This document shows, in pieces, positions 53,440 through 64,000 of a DNA stretch of 64,000 nt. The DNA lies in contig NZ_VIVL01000001.1 of assembly GCF_007828835.1 (NCBI RefSeq), positions 434,001-498,000 on the forward strand. Reading direction: 5' to 3'. Under the pieces are notes generated by a model. It was given only the letters and a program-made list of their open reading frames with translations. It was not told the origin of the DNA and did no database searches. The translations under genes and the position numbers were made by a program. Origin of the DNA: Variovorax beijingensis. GTDB lineage: Bacteria > Pseudomonadota > Gammaproteobacteria > Burkholderiales > Burkholderiaceae_C. How positions within the stretch are numbered: position 1 is the first letter of the stretch; each line of letters begins with the position of its first letter.

Positions 53440-53808
53440 ATGACGACGAACACGCTTCCCCGCCGCACCCTTCTTGGGCTCGCGCTTCTTCCCGCTGTGC
53501 TGGCGGTGCGCCCCGTGCGCGCCCAGGCGGCGGCGTCCATGCAGCTCTTCAAGCTGGTCTCGCCGCGCGACGAGGTGATCGTGGGCGCCGATGCGGCGCA
53601 GCTGGGGTCGGGCTCCAATCCTGCCGTGGAACGGCTGGCCGCTCAGCTCGCGGCCAAGGGCCAGCTCACGCTGTGGCAATACGCCTCGCACAAGGACGCG
53701 GGCGGCGCGCTGGTGCAGGCGCCCCTCAGGCAGATCGTGGTGTTCAGGAACGAACTGCTGCGCATCGAGCCCTACGCCACGCCGCTCGCGATCCAGCCGC
53801 CGAAGTAG
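53440..53808 (+). CDS. Small exported protein of unknown function
   Basis: The protein has 122 residues from the ATG at 53440. The N-terminus (LPRRTLLGLALLPAVLA) has a twin-arginine pair before a hydrophobic stretch and a cleavage site near AQA-AA, so Tat export is possible. The mature part of about 90 residues has no motif I recognise. It ends 9 bases from the convergent tgt stop and is divergent from the SDR gene. Confidence 0.65.
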   Translation: MTTNTLPRRTLLGLALLPAVLAVRPVRAQAAASMQLFKLVSPRDEVIVGADAAQLGSGSNPAVERLAAQLAAKGQLTLWQYASHKDAGGALVQAPLRQIVVFRNELLRIEPYATPLAIQPPK

Positions 53809-53817
53809 CGCTGCGCG

Positions 53818-57322
<3,505 letters not shown>

Positions 57323-57404
57323 GGTGCTTGAGGGCCGGACGGGCCCGTGCCAAGGAGGCATGGAAGATGAGGAGGACGTGGCTGGAGCCGGGCAGAATTG
57401 TCCC

Positions 57405-59534
57405 ATGCCCGCTTCCGCGAAGTCCGTGCCGCCCGAAAAGACCACAAGCCCGCCCGCCGCCGCCCCGGCCGCGCCCGGTGCCGGGCTGAGCGCCGTGCAG
57501 CGCGCGCTGCGCAAGCTCGGCCTGGTGCGCGACATCGACTTCGCGCTCTACCTGCCGATGCGCTACGAGGACGAGACCCGGATCGTGCGGCTGGCCGACA
57601 CGCGCGACGGCGACATGGCACAGGTCGAGGGCGTGGTGACCGAATGCGAAGTGGTGTTCCGCCCGCGCCGGCAACTGATCGCCACCATCGACGACGGCAG
57701 CGACACCTGCCAGCTGCGCTTCTTCAACTTCTATCCCTCGCAGCAGAAGCAGCTGGCCGTCGGCGCGCGCGTGCGCGTGCGGGGCGAGATGCGCGGCGGC
57801 TTCGTCGGGCGGCAAATGATGCATCCCACCGTCAAGGCTGCCGGCACGGCGCTGCCGCAGGCACTGACGCCGGTCTATTCGACCATTGCCGGACTGCCCC
57901 AGCCGGTGCTGCGGCGCGAGGTGCGCTCGGGCCTGGCGCGCGCGGTGCTCGACGAGACGATTCCCGTGCAGATCGGATGGCGCGGCGCCTGGGACCTGCG
58001 CAGTTCGCTGACCTTCCTGCACTACCCGACGCCCGACGTGGCGATGGCCACGCTCGAAGACCACAGCCACCCGGCGTGGCAGCGCATCAAGGCGGAAGAG
58101 CTGCTGGCGCAGCAGCTCTCGCAATTGCAGGCGCGGCTGGAGCGCGCGGCGCAGCGTGCGCCGATGCTGTCTTCCTCGGCCGAGCCGCAGGCGAGCTCGC
58201 TGCATGCGCAGCTGCTCGCGGTGCTGCCCTTCGGCCTGACCGGCGCGCAACAGCGCGTGGGCGAGGAAATCACGCGCGACCTCGCCCGCGAGATCCCGAT
58301 GCACCGCCTGCTGCAGGGCGACGTGGGCTCGGGCAAGACCGTGGTGGCGGCGCTCGCGGCGGCGCGCTGCATCGACGCGGGCTTTCAGTGCGCGCTGATG
58401 GCGCCGACCGAAATCCTCGCGGCGCAGCACTTCGGCAAGCTGGTCGGCTGGCTCGATCCGCTCTTGGCCGAACGCGGCCTGCGCGTGGCCTGGCTCACCG
58501 GCAGCCAGAAGAAGAAGGAGCGCGACGCGATGTCGGCCGCGGTCGAGAGCGGCGAGGCGGCCTTGGTCATCGGCACCCATGCCGTCATCTCGGAGAAGGT
58601 GCGCTTCAGGAACCTCGCACTGGCGATCATCGACGAGCAGCACCGCTTCGGCGTGGCGCAGCGCCTGGCGCTGCGCGGCAAGGCCGTGGGCCACCTCGAA
58701 CCGCATCTGTTGATGATGAGCGCCACGCCGATCCCGCGCACGCTGGCGATGAGCTACTACGCCGACCTGGACGTTTCCACGCTCGACGAACTGCCGCCGG
58801 GCCGTACGCCCATCGTCACCAAGCTGGTGGCCGACCACCGCCGCGACGAGGTGATCGACCGCATCCAGGCGCAGATCGCCCAGGGCCGGCAGGTCTACTG
58901 GGTCTGCCCGCTGATCGAGGAAAGCGAGGCCGTCGACCTGCGCAACGCCACCGAGACGCGCGACGAGCTCGCCGATGCGCTCGGCAAAGCCGTCAACGTC
59001 GGGCTGCTGCATTCGCGCATGCCCACGGCCGAGAAGCAGGCGGTGATGGCCGCTTTCACGGCCAACGAGATCCAGGTGCTGGTGAGCACCACGGTGATCG
59101 AAGTGGGCGTGGACGTGCCGAACGCCTCGCTGATGGTGATCGAGCATGCCGAGCGCTTCGGGCTCTCGCAGCTGCACCAGTTGCGCGGCCGCGTGGGGCG
59201 CGGCGCCGCAGCCTCGGCCTGCGTGCTGCTCTACGCGCCGGGCGACAGCGGCCGCGTCGGCGAAGCGGCCCGGGCCCGGCTCAAGGCCATGGCCGAAACC
59301 GGCGACGGCTTCGAGATTGCGCGGCGCGACCTCGAGATCCGCGGCCCGGGCGAATTCCTGGGCGCGCGCCAGTCGGGCGCGCCGCTGCTGCGTTTTGCCG
59401 ACCTTGCCACCGACACGATGCTGCTCGACTGGGCGCGCGAGCTTGCACCACTGATGCTCGACAAGCACCCCGACCTGGCCCAGCGCCACATCGATCGCTG
59501 GCTCGGCACCAAGGCCGAGTACCTGAAGGCGTAG
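57405..59534 (+). CDS. recG: ATP-dependent DNA helicase RecG
   Basis: This 709-residue helicase remodels stalled replication forks. It has an N-terminal wedge domain ([17 protein letters not shown]), the Walker A motif GDVGSGKT, a DEQH box in [13 protein letters not shown], motif [14 protein letters not shown], and [14 protein letters not shown] with QLRGRVGRG in the second helicase domain. A short Pro/Ala-rich leader precedes the conserved part. The length is normal. Confidence 0.97.
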   Translation: MPASAKSVPPEKTTSPPAAAPAAPGAGLSAVQRALRKLGLVRDIDFALYLPMRYEDETRIVRLADTRDGDMAQVEGVVTECEVVFRPRRQLIATIDDGSDTCQLRFFNFYPSQQKQLAVGARVRVRGEMRGGFVGRQMMHPTVKAAGTALPQALTPVYSTIAGLPQPVLRREVRSGLARAVLDETIPVQIGWRGAWDLRSSLTFLHYPTPDVAMATLEDHSHPAWQRIKAEELLAQQLSQLQARLERAAQRAPMLSSSAEPQASSLHAQLLAVLPFGLTGAQQRVGEEITRDLAREIPMHRLLQGDVGSGKTVVAALAAARCIDAGFQCALMAPTEILAAQHFGKLVGWLDPLLAERGLRVAWLTGSQKKKERDAMSAAVESGEAALVIGTHAVISEKVRFRNLALAIIDEQHRFGVAQRLALRGKAVGHLEPHLLMMSATPIPRTLAMSYYADLDVSTLDELPPGRTPIVTKLVADHRRDEVIDRIQAQIAQGRQVYWVCPLIEESEAVDLRNATETRDELADALGKAVNVGLLHSRMPTAEKQAVMAAFTANEIQVLVSTTVIEVGVDVPNASLMVIEHAERFGLSQLHQLRGRVGRGAAASACVLLYAPGDSGRVGEAARARLKAMAETGDGFEIARRDLEIRGPGEFLGARQSGAPLLRFADLATDTMLLDWARELAPLMLDKHPDLAQRHIDRWLGTKAEYLKA

Positions 59535-59619
59535 GCCGCGTCAGGCGGCAGTCCTGCGCGTGAACGCGAGGATCAAGCACCGCGATCCGGTCCAGGGAAA
59601 CTCGCCGAAATAAGCGCCC

Positions 59620-60558
59620 TCAAGCCTTGGGGCGGGGCTTGAGAAAGGCCGCAAGGGCCTTCTGGTCCTCGGCAAGCTGGATGCGCATGAGCTGCAGCAT
59701 GCGCAGCGCAAGCCCCGACAGCGGCTGGCCCGGTGGCAGCACCAGCAGCCCGGCGAAAGAGACATCGAGCGACAGCGGGCGGATGACCAATCCGCGCCGC
59801 GCGTACTCCAGCGCCGTGACCGGATTGACGACGCCGATGCCCATTCCGCTCAGCGCCATTTCGCAGACGCTCGCCGCATACGGCGTTTCGACCAGCACGC
59901 TCAGGGCGACGTTGCGCTCCGCCAGCCCGCGCTCGAGGCGCCTTCGCGAAGCGTCCTCGGGGTTGAGCGCAAGAAACGGCTCTTCCGCAATCTGCTGCGG
60001 CTGAATGGTCCTGGCATTGACCAGGCGGTGCTTCGGATGCATGACCACCACGCCCGGAAAGCGCGCGAATTCGGAGTGCTCCAGGCCCGTGGTCGGCATT
60101 TCGTCGGCCATCAGCCCGAAGTCGACCTGGCGCCCCAGCACGGCCTCGTGCACCTCCCGCGAACTGAGCACCTGCAGCGAAATCTGTGGCCGGGCATCGG
60201 CGTCCAGACGCTCGGTGACCAGGCGCGACAGCACCCGCGGCACGAAGGTCAGGCCGAAGGCGGGATAGACCGCCATGCGCAGCGTGTTGACGCCGAAGCG
60301 CTTCAGGCTGCGCATGCGGTGCTCGATGCTGCTGAGGCCCACGAAAACCCGCTCCACCTCGACCAGCAGCGCCTGCGCTTCGGGTGTTGGATGCAGGCGG
60401 CCCCGCAGCCGGCGGAAAAGCGCGAAGCCGGCCGCGTCTTCGAGCCGTTTCAGCGACTGGCTGATGGCGGGTTGTGTGACCCCCAGCAGCGCGGCGGCCT
60501 TGCTGGCGGACCCCACCGACATCACCGAACGGAACACCTCGATCTCGCGCAGCAACAT
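59620..60558 (-). CDS. LysR-family regulator
   Basis: The 312-residue protein has the LysR helix-turn-helix (EIEVFRSVMSVGSASKAAAL, then LGVTQPAISQSLKRLEDAAG) and the two-lobed effector domain. It is divergent, across 96 bases, from the genes for the small exported protein, lyase and amino-acid transporter, which it may control. The 96-base gap shows no clear T-N11-A palindrome. It is convergent with recG. Confidence 0.92.
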   Translation of the reverse strand: MLLREIEVFRSVMSVGSASKAAALLGVTQPAISQSLKRLEDAAGFALFRRLRGRLHPTPEAQALLVEVERVFVGLSSIEHRMRSLKRFGVNTLRMAVYPAFGLTFVPRVLSRLVTERLDADARPQISLQVLSSREVHEAVLGRQVDFGLMADEMPTTGLEHSEFARFPGVVVMHPKHRLVNARTIQPQQIAEEPFLALNPEDASRRRLERGLAERNVALSVLVETPYAASVCEMALSGMGIGVVNPVTALEYARRGLVIRPLSLDVSFAGLLVLPPGQPLSGLALRMLQLMRIQLAEDQKALAAFLKPRPKA

Positions 60559-60654
60559 ATAACAACCACTTATGGAGAAAAAACTTTGAGCGCGATTCAG
60601 ATTATCTATGCGGTCCTAGAGTTGCGGCTTCAGCCACCCACCTGGAGAAGCGAC

Positions 60655-61107
60655 GTGAAACTTCGAACCGTCATTGCAGTGACCGCACTGGCTTTGGCTG
60701 CGCCCTCGTGGGCACATGACCTTTCGGCCGACATCGCCAAGTTCAACGCCGTTGCGGCGACGAAGAAGCTCGACAGCGAAGCGGCCCTGGCCGCGAAGCT
60801 CGCATTCGAACGCGCGCAAGCCGAGATGGAGCAATCCGACGTGAGGATGGTGCTGCGCATCCGCTCGATGACCAATGCCGGCCTGCGGGCGCTGGGCGAG
60901 CAGCCGGCCTTGCTCACCAGCGAGTACAAGCGCCTCGAAGCGGCGCTGGCCAATCCGAAGACCAACGATCCGGCCAAGGTCGCGGCGGCACGGGAGACCT
61001 TTGCGCGGCTGTCGGCGGACATGAAGGTCTACACCGACCTGGAGAACATGGCCGTCGACCAGATGAAGCAAGCCTTGCGGCTCATTGAAACCGCGCCGGC
61101 GCAGTGA
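60655..61107 (+). CDS. Small exported helical protein of unknown function
   Basis: This 150-residue protein starts at a GTG at 60655, supported by GGAG at 60643-60646. A signal peptide (KLRTVIAVTALALAAPSWA-HD) is followed by about 130 residues that are almost all helical and charged, with no cysteine. I do not recognise the family. It lies 31 bases before the lyase gene on the same strand, so the two are probably co-transcribed. Confidence 0.7.
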   Translation: MKLRTVIAVTALALAAPSWAHDLSADIAKFNAVAATKKLDSEAALAAKLAFERAQAEMEQSDVRMVLRIRSMTNAGLRALGEQPALLTSEYKRLEAALANPKTNDPAKVAAARETFARLSADMKVYTDLENMAVDQMKQALRLIETAPAQ

Positions 61108-61138
61108 ACTGCAGCCAAGGCACCGACCCCTCTTTCCC

Positions 61139-62311
61139 ATGTTGAATTCCCAGACCCCTGCTCTCGACGCTTCAGCTGCGGGCGCCTTCGCCAGCCTGGC
61201 ACCGCCGGTATGGCGGGCCTCCACGGTCGTCTTCGATTCGCTCGACGATTTCGTGCACCGGCGCAACCGCCTGCCGGACGGCTTCAGCTACGGAACCACC
61301 GGCACGCCCACGCAGCGCGCGCTGGAACTCCGCATTGCCGAACTGGACGGCGCCGCGCACTGCGTTGTCTTCCCTTCGGGCCAGGCGGCCATTTGCAGCG
61401 TGCTGCTCGCATTGCTCAAGAAGGGCGACCACCTTCTGATGACCGACGCCGCATACGGTCTCGCCAAATCCTTCGCGGTCGAACGGCTGCAGGCTCTCGG
61501 CGTCGAGGTCGAGTTCTACCCGCCGCGCATCGGCTCGGACATCGAGCGGCTCATCCGCCCCAACACGCGGCTGATCTGGCTGGAGTCGCCGGGAACCGTG
61601 ACGATGGAGGTGGAGGACATACCGGCGATCACCGCCGTGGCCCGCCCCCGCGGCGTGCTGACGGCCATCGACAACACCTGGGCCAGCCCGCTGGGCTTTG
61701 CCGCCCTGGCGCATGGCGTGGACCTGTGCGTCCATGCCTGCACCAAGTACATGGGCGGCCATTCGGACGTGCTGATGGGCAGCATCGCGATTCAGGACGA
61801 GAACCTGTACCGGTCCTTGCGCGGCCTTCAATCGCAGATGGGGCTGGCGGTGAGCCCGGAGGATTGCTTTCTCGTCGCCCGCGGCCTGGACACGATGCAG
61901 GTGCGCATGGAGCGCCAGGCCGGCAGCGCGCAACTGATTGCCGGGCGGCTTGCCGAGCACCCGCTGGTGCGCCGGATGCTCTTTCCCGCGTTGCCCGGAA
62001 CACCGGACCATGCCCTGTGGGCGCGCGACTTCAAGCAGGCGGGCTGCGTGATGTCGCTGCAGCTCGTGGACGCTCCCTACGACGCCTACCGCGCGATGTT
62101 CCGTGAGCTCAGGCATTTTTCCATCGGCGCGAGCTGGGGCGGCGTGCGCAGCATCGCGGCCTTCTATCCCGCGCAAGAGCTGGCCGGGCGCAAATTTTGC
62201 GACGTGCACGGCCCGGTCATCCGCCTGTCCATCGGCCTTCAGGACCCGCAGGCGCTGCTCGACGAGCTGCTGGGCGCGCTGAACGCCTTCCAGAAGAGTT
62301 CCACCCTTTGA
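61139..62311 (+). CDS. Cystathionine beta-lyase-like PLP enzyme
   Basis: The 390-residue enzyme is of the Cys/Met metabolism PLP family. PLP lysine is K203 in HACTKYMGGHSDVLMG. Other motifs are FSYGTTGTPTQRALE, VVFPSGQAAICSVLLAL, IWLESPGTVTMEVED and FSIGASWGG with RLSIGLQD. The tyrosine and glycine pattern is that of MetC-type lyases, which release thiols from cystathionine or cysteine conjugates. It sits in front of an amino-acid ABC transporter, so the true substrate may be an imported sulfur amino acid. Confidence 0.85.
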   Translation: MLNSQTPALDASAAGAFASLAPPVWRASTVVFDSLDDFVHRRNRLPDGFSYGTTGTPTQRALELRIAELDGAAHCVVFPSGQAAICSVLLALLKKGDHLLMTDAAYGLAKSFAVERLQALGVEVEFYPPRIGSDIERLIRPNTRLIWLESPGTVTMEVEDIPAITAVARPRGVLTAIDNTWASPLGFAALAHGVDLCVHACTKYMGGHSDVLMGSIAIQDENLYRSLRGLQSQMGLAVSPEDCFLVARGLDTMQVRMERQAGSAQLIAGRLAEHPLVRRMLFPALPGTPDHALWARDFKQAGCVMSLQLVDAPYDAYRAMFRELRHFSIGASWGGVRSIAAFYPAQELAGRKFCDVHGPVIRLSIGLQDPQALLDELLGALNAFQKSSTL

Positions 62312-62333
62312 TCCAAGACCACCGGAGCCCACG

Positions 62334-63236
62334 ATGACCCTCAAGCCCCTGATTCGCTCCTGTATCGCCTCTGCCGCACTGGCGCTGTGCGCCGCTGCCG
62401 CCGCGCAGCCGCTGGACGGCACGCTCAAGAAGATCAAGGACACTGGCTCCATCACGCTGGCAACCCGCGGCGCGTCCATTCCCTTCAACTACCTGGACGA
62501 CAACAACAAGCAGGCGGGCTTTGCCTGGGAGATCTCGCAGCGCGTGGTCGAGCAGGTGAAGAAGGACCAGAAGCTCGCCAGGCTGGAGGTTAAGACGCTG
62601 GAGGTGACGCCGCAGACGCGCATTCCGCTGGTGGCCAACCAGACGGTCGACCTGGAGTGCAGCTCCACCACGAACAACGCCGAGCGGCAGAACCAGGTGT
62701 CGTTCTCCACCACCTTCTTCGTGGTCGGGGCACGGCTGCTCGTGCGCAAGAACTCGGGCATCAAGCACTGGTCCGATCTGGTCGGCAAGAACGTTGTCGT
62801 GAGCGCGGGCACCACGGCCGAGCGCATGCTGCGGCAGCTCAACGAGAAGAACAAGTGGGGCATCAACATCATCCTGGCCAAGGACATCAACGAGAATTTC
62901 CTGACCGTTGAAACAGGCCGGACCGTCGCCGCCACGCAGGACGACATCATTCTGTTCAGCAACATCGCGCGAGCCCGCAATCCGTCCGACTGGGAAGTGG
63001 TTGGCGTGCCCCAGCAGAAGGAGGCCTACGGCTGCATGCTGCGCAAGGGCGATGCTGCCTTCAAGAAGCTCGTCGACGGCGTGATCACCGGGATGATGCG
63101 ATCGGGCGAGTTTGCCTCGCTGTACGAGAAGTATTTTCTCAAGCCGATTGCCGTGAAGGGCAGCATCACGGTCAACTTCCCGATGTCGCCCGACATGCAG
63201 GAACTCCTGCGCCATCCGAACGACCAGCCGCTGTGA
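62334..63236 (+). CDS. Glutamate/aspartate-type periplasmic binding protein
   Basis: This 300-residue protein has a signal peptide (MTLKPLIRSCIASAALALCAAAAA). The mature chain has the GltI features: LDGTLKKIKDTGSITLATRG, IPFNYLDDNNKQAGFAWEIS, VDLECSSTTNNAERQNQVSF, and the YGCMLRKGDAAFKKLVD and YEKYFLKPI segments. The family binds dicarboxylic amino acids, though context with a MetC-like lyase leaves sulfur amino acids open. The permease gene follows after 62 bases. Confidence 0.9.
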   Translation: MTLKPLIRSCIASAALALCAAAAAQPLDGTLKKIKDTGSITLATRGASIPFNYLDDNNKQAGFAWEISQRVVEQVKKDQKLARLEVKTLEVTPQTRIPLVANQTVDLECSSTTNNAERQNQVSFSTTFFVVGARLLVRKNSGIKHWSDLVGKNVVVSAGTTAERMLRQLNEKNKWGINIILAKDINENFLTVETGRTVAATQDDIILFSNIARARNPSDWEVVGVPQQKEAYGCMLRKGDAAFKKLVDGVITGMMRSGEFASLYEKYFLKPIAVKGSITVNFPMSPDMQELLRHPNDQPL

Positions 63237-63298
63237 GCGGCAGCGCTCACTCCCGCACGACCGCTTGAAAGCGCCCGCCACTCCAATCGCCCCGCACA

Positions 63299-64000
63299 AT
63301 GCACTACACCTGGGATTGGTTGATCTTTTTCAAGCCTTCAGTCACGGGCGAGGGCCTGTACGGCCTGATGCTTCTGCGCGGGTTGTGGTGGACGGTGCTC
63401 CTGTCGTTGCTGGCCTGGACGCTGGCGCTGGGCCTCGGCCTGGTGGCCGGTGTCGCAAGGACGCTGCCGAACCGTCCCGCGCGCTACCTGTCCACGGTGT
63501 ACATCCACTGCTTTCGGAACACGCCGCTGCTGGTCCAGCTGTTTCTCTGGTACTTCGTGGTGCCCGAATTGTTGCCTGTCGATTGGGGCAATGCACTGAA
63601 GCAGATGAACCCGACGACGAACCAGTTTCTCACCGTGCTGGTGGGACTCACGCTGTACACGGCCGCGAAGGCGGCCGAACAGGTGAGGGCGGGCATCGAG
63701 TCGGTGCCGCGCAGCCAGAAGCAGGCGGCCATGGCGCTCGGCCTGGGGACCGCGGCGGCCTATCGGTACGTGATCCTGCCGCAGGCCCTGCGCATCGTCA
63801 TTCCGCCGCTGACTTCGGACTTCCTGAACGTGTTCAAGAACTCGGCGGTGGCGCTCACCATCGGGCTCATGGAATTGACGGGGCAGACCCGCCAGCTCAG
63901 TGAATTCAGTGCGCATCCGTTCGAGGCCTTCATTGCCGCGACCTTCGTCTACATGGCGATCACCTACGGCGTGATCGTGCTGATGCGCCACATCGAGCGG
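63299..64000 (+). CDS. Amino-acid ABC transporter permease (GltJ type), C-terminus cut by the window
   Basis: The frame starts at the ATG at 63299 (MHYTWDWLIFFKP) and stays open to the last base, giving 234 residues with no stop. It has the FRNTPLLVQLFLWYF segment of the family and the cytoplasmic EAA loop (KQAAMALGLGTAAAYRYVILPQA). It would be the first permease of the pair that serves the binding protein just upstream; the second permease and ATPase should follow beyond the window. Confidence 0.9.
   Translation, partial: MHYTWDWLIFFKPSVTGEGLYGLMLLRGLWWTVLLSLLAWTLALGLGLVAGVARTLPNRPARYLSTVYIHCFRNTPLLVQLFLWYFVVPELLPVDWGNALKQMNPTTNQFLTVLVGLTLYTAAKAAEQVRAGIESVPRSQKQAAMALGLGTAAAYRYVILPQALRIVIPPLTSDFLNVFKNSAVALTIGLMELTGQTRQLSEFSAHPFEAFIAATFVYMAITYGVIVLMRHIER

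Overview
The window is high-GC chromosomal DNA that reads as a beta-proteobacterium of the order Burkholderiales, family Comamonadaceae, most likely Variovorax or a close relative. The grounds are the protein style throughout, the block order pgk-pyk-fba-purC-purE-purK, a one-chain indolepyruvate ferredoxin oxidoreductase, several Bug/LysR/Lrp genes, and an acdS gene of the type found in plant-associated Variovorax. The genus is inferred from memory of these families. I see no rRNA, tRNA, CRISPR array, insertion sequence or prophage. No gap between genes exceeds 300 bases; the largest, about 260 bases, lies before yajC and holds a strong hairpin.

Layout. 1-2882: an MFS transporter cut by the window edge, an amino-acid ABC permease and binding protein without an ATPase, and an Lrp-type regulator. 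3063-6659: an indolepyruvate ferredoxin oxidoreductase fusion, divergent from that regulator. 6921-10208: yajC-secD-secF. 10348-15772: a DUF1631 protein (+), then a LysM protein, dprA and smg (-). 15933-18976: def, a BamE-like lipoprotein, fmt, azlC and azlD, tightly overlapped. 18994-25497: a probable catabolic operon (VOC protein, alpha/beta hydrolase, FAD monooxygenase, DUF2783 protein, metallo-beta-lactamase-fold protein, Bug binding protein) with a divergent LysR gene. 25592-36458: glycolysis and purine genes (pgk, pyk, fba, purC, purE, purK, Sua5-type synthase), interrupted by the divergent acdS/acdR pair and by a META lipoprotein and a thioredoxin-TPR protein.

36471-45024: a secreted esterase-like lipoprotein, dacB and nudK (-), then a DeoR regulator, a DMT exporter and the overlapped set tsaB-rimI-degenerate uracil-DNA glycosylase, followed by pyrF. 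45143-52471: an XRE regulator, a CREST-type membrane hydrolase, an LplT-Aas phospholipid-repair fusion, and a five-gene envelope cassette (YiaAB, small secreted protein, DUF2145, membrane zinc ribbon, DUF3597). 52517-59534: a sugar-dehydrogenase-like SDR, a small exported protein, the queA/sorbosone-dehydrogenase/tgt operon and recG. 59620-64000: a LysR regulator divergent from a small exported protein, a cystathionine beta-lyase-like enzyme and a glutamate-type ABC transporter cut by the window end.

The least explained features are a structured intergenic repeat (two full copies and one half copy, with a covarying base pair in its main hairpin), a 17-bp GTAT-N9-ATAC palindrome shared by the XRE gene and the envelope cassette, GTGGAAT repeats in the acdS/acdR intergenic region, the uncharacterised catabolic operon whose metallo-hydrolase has lost one metal site, and a uracil-DNA-glycosylase-fold protein without cysteine ligands or catalytic motif.
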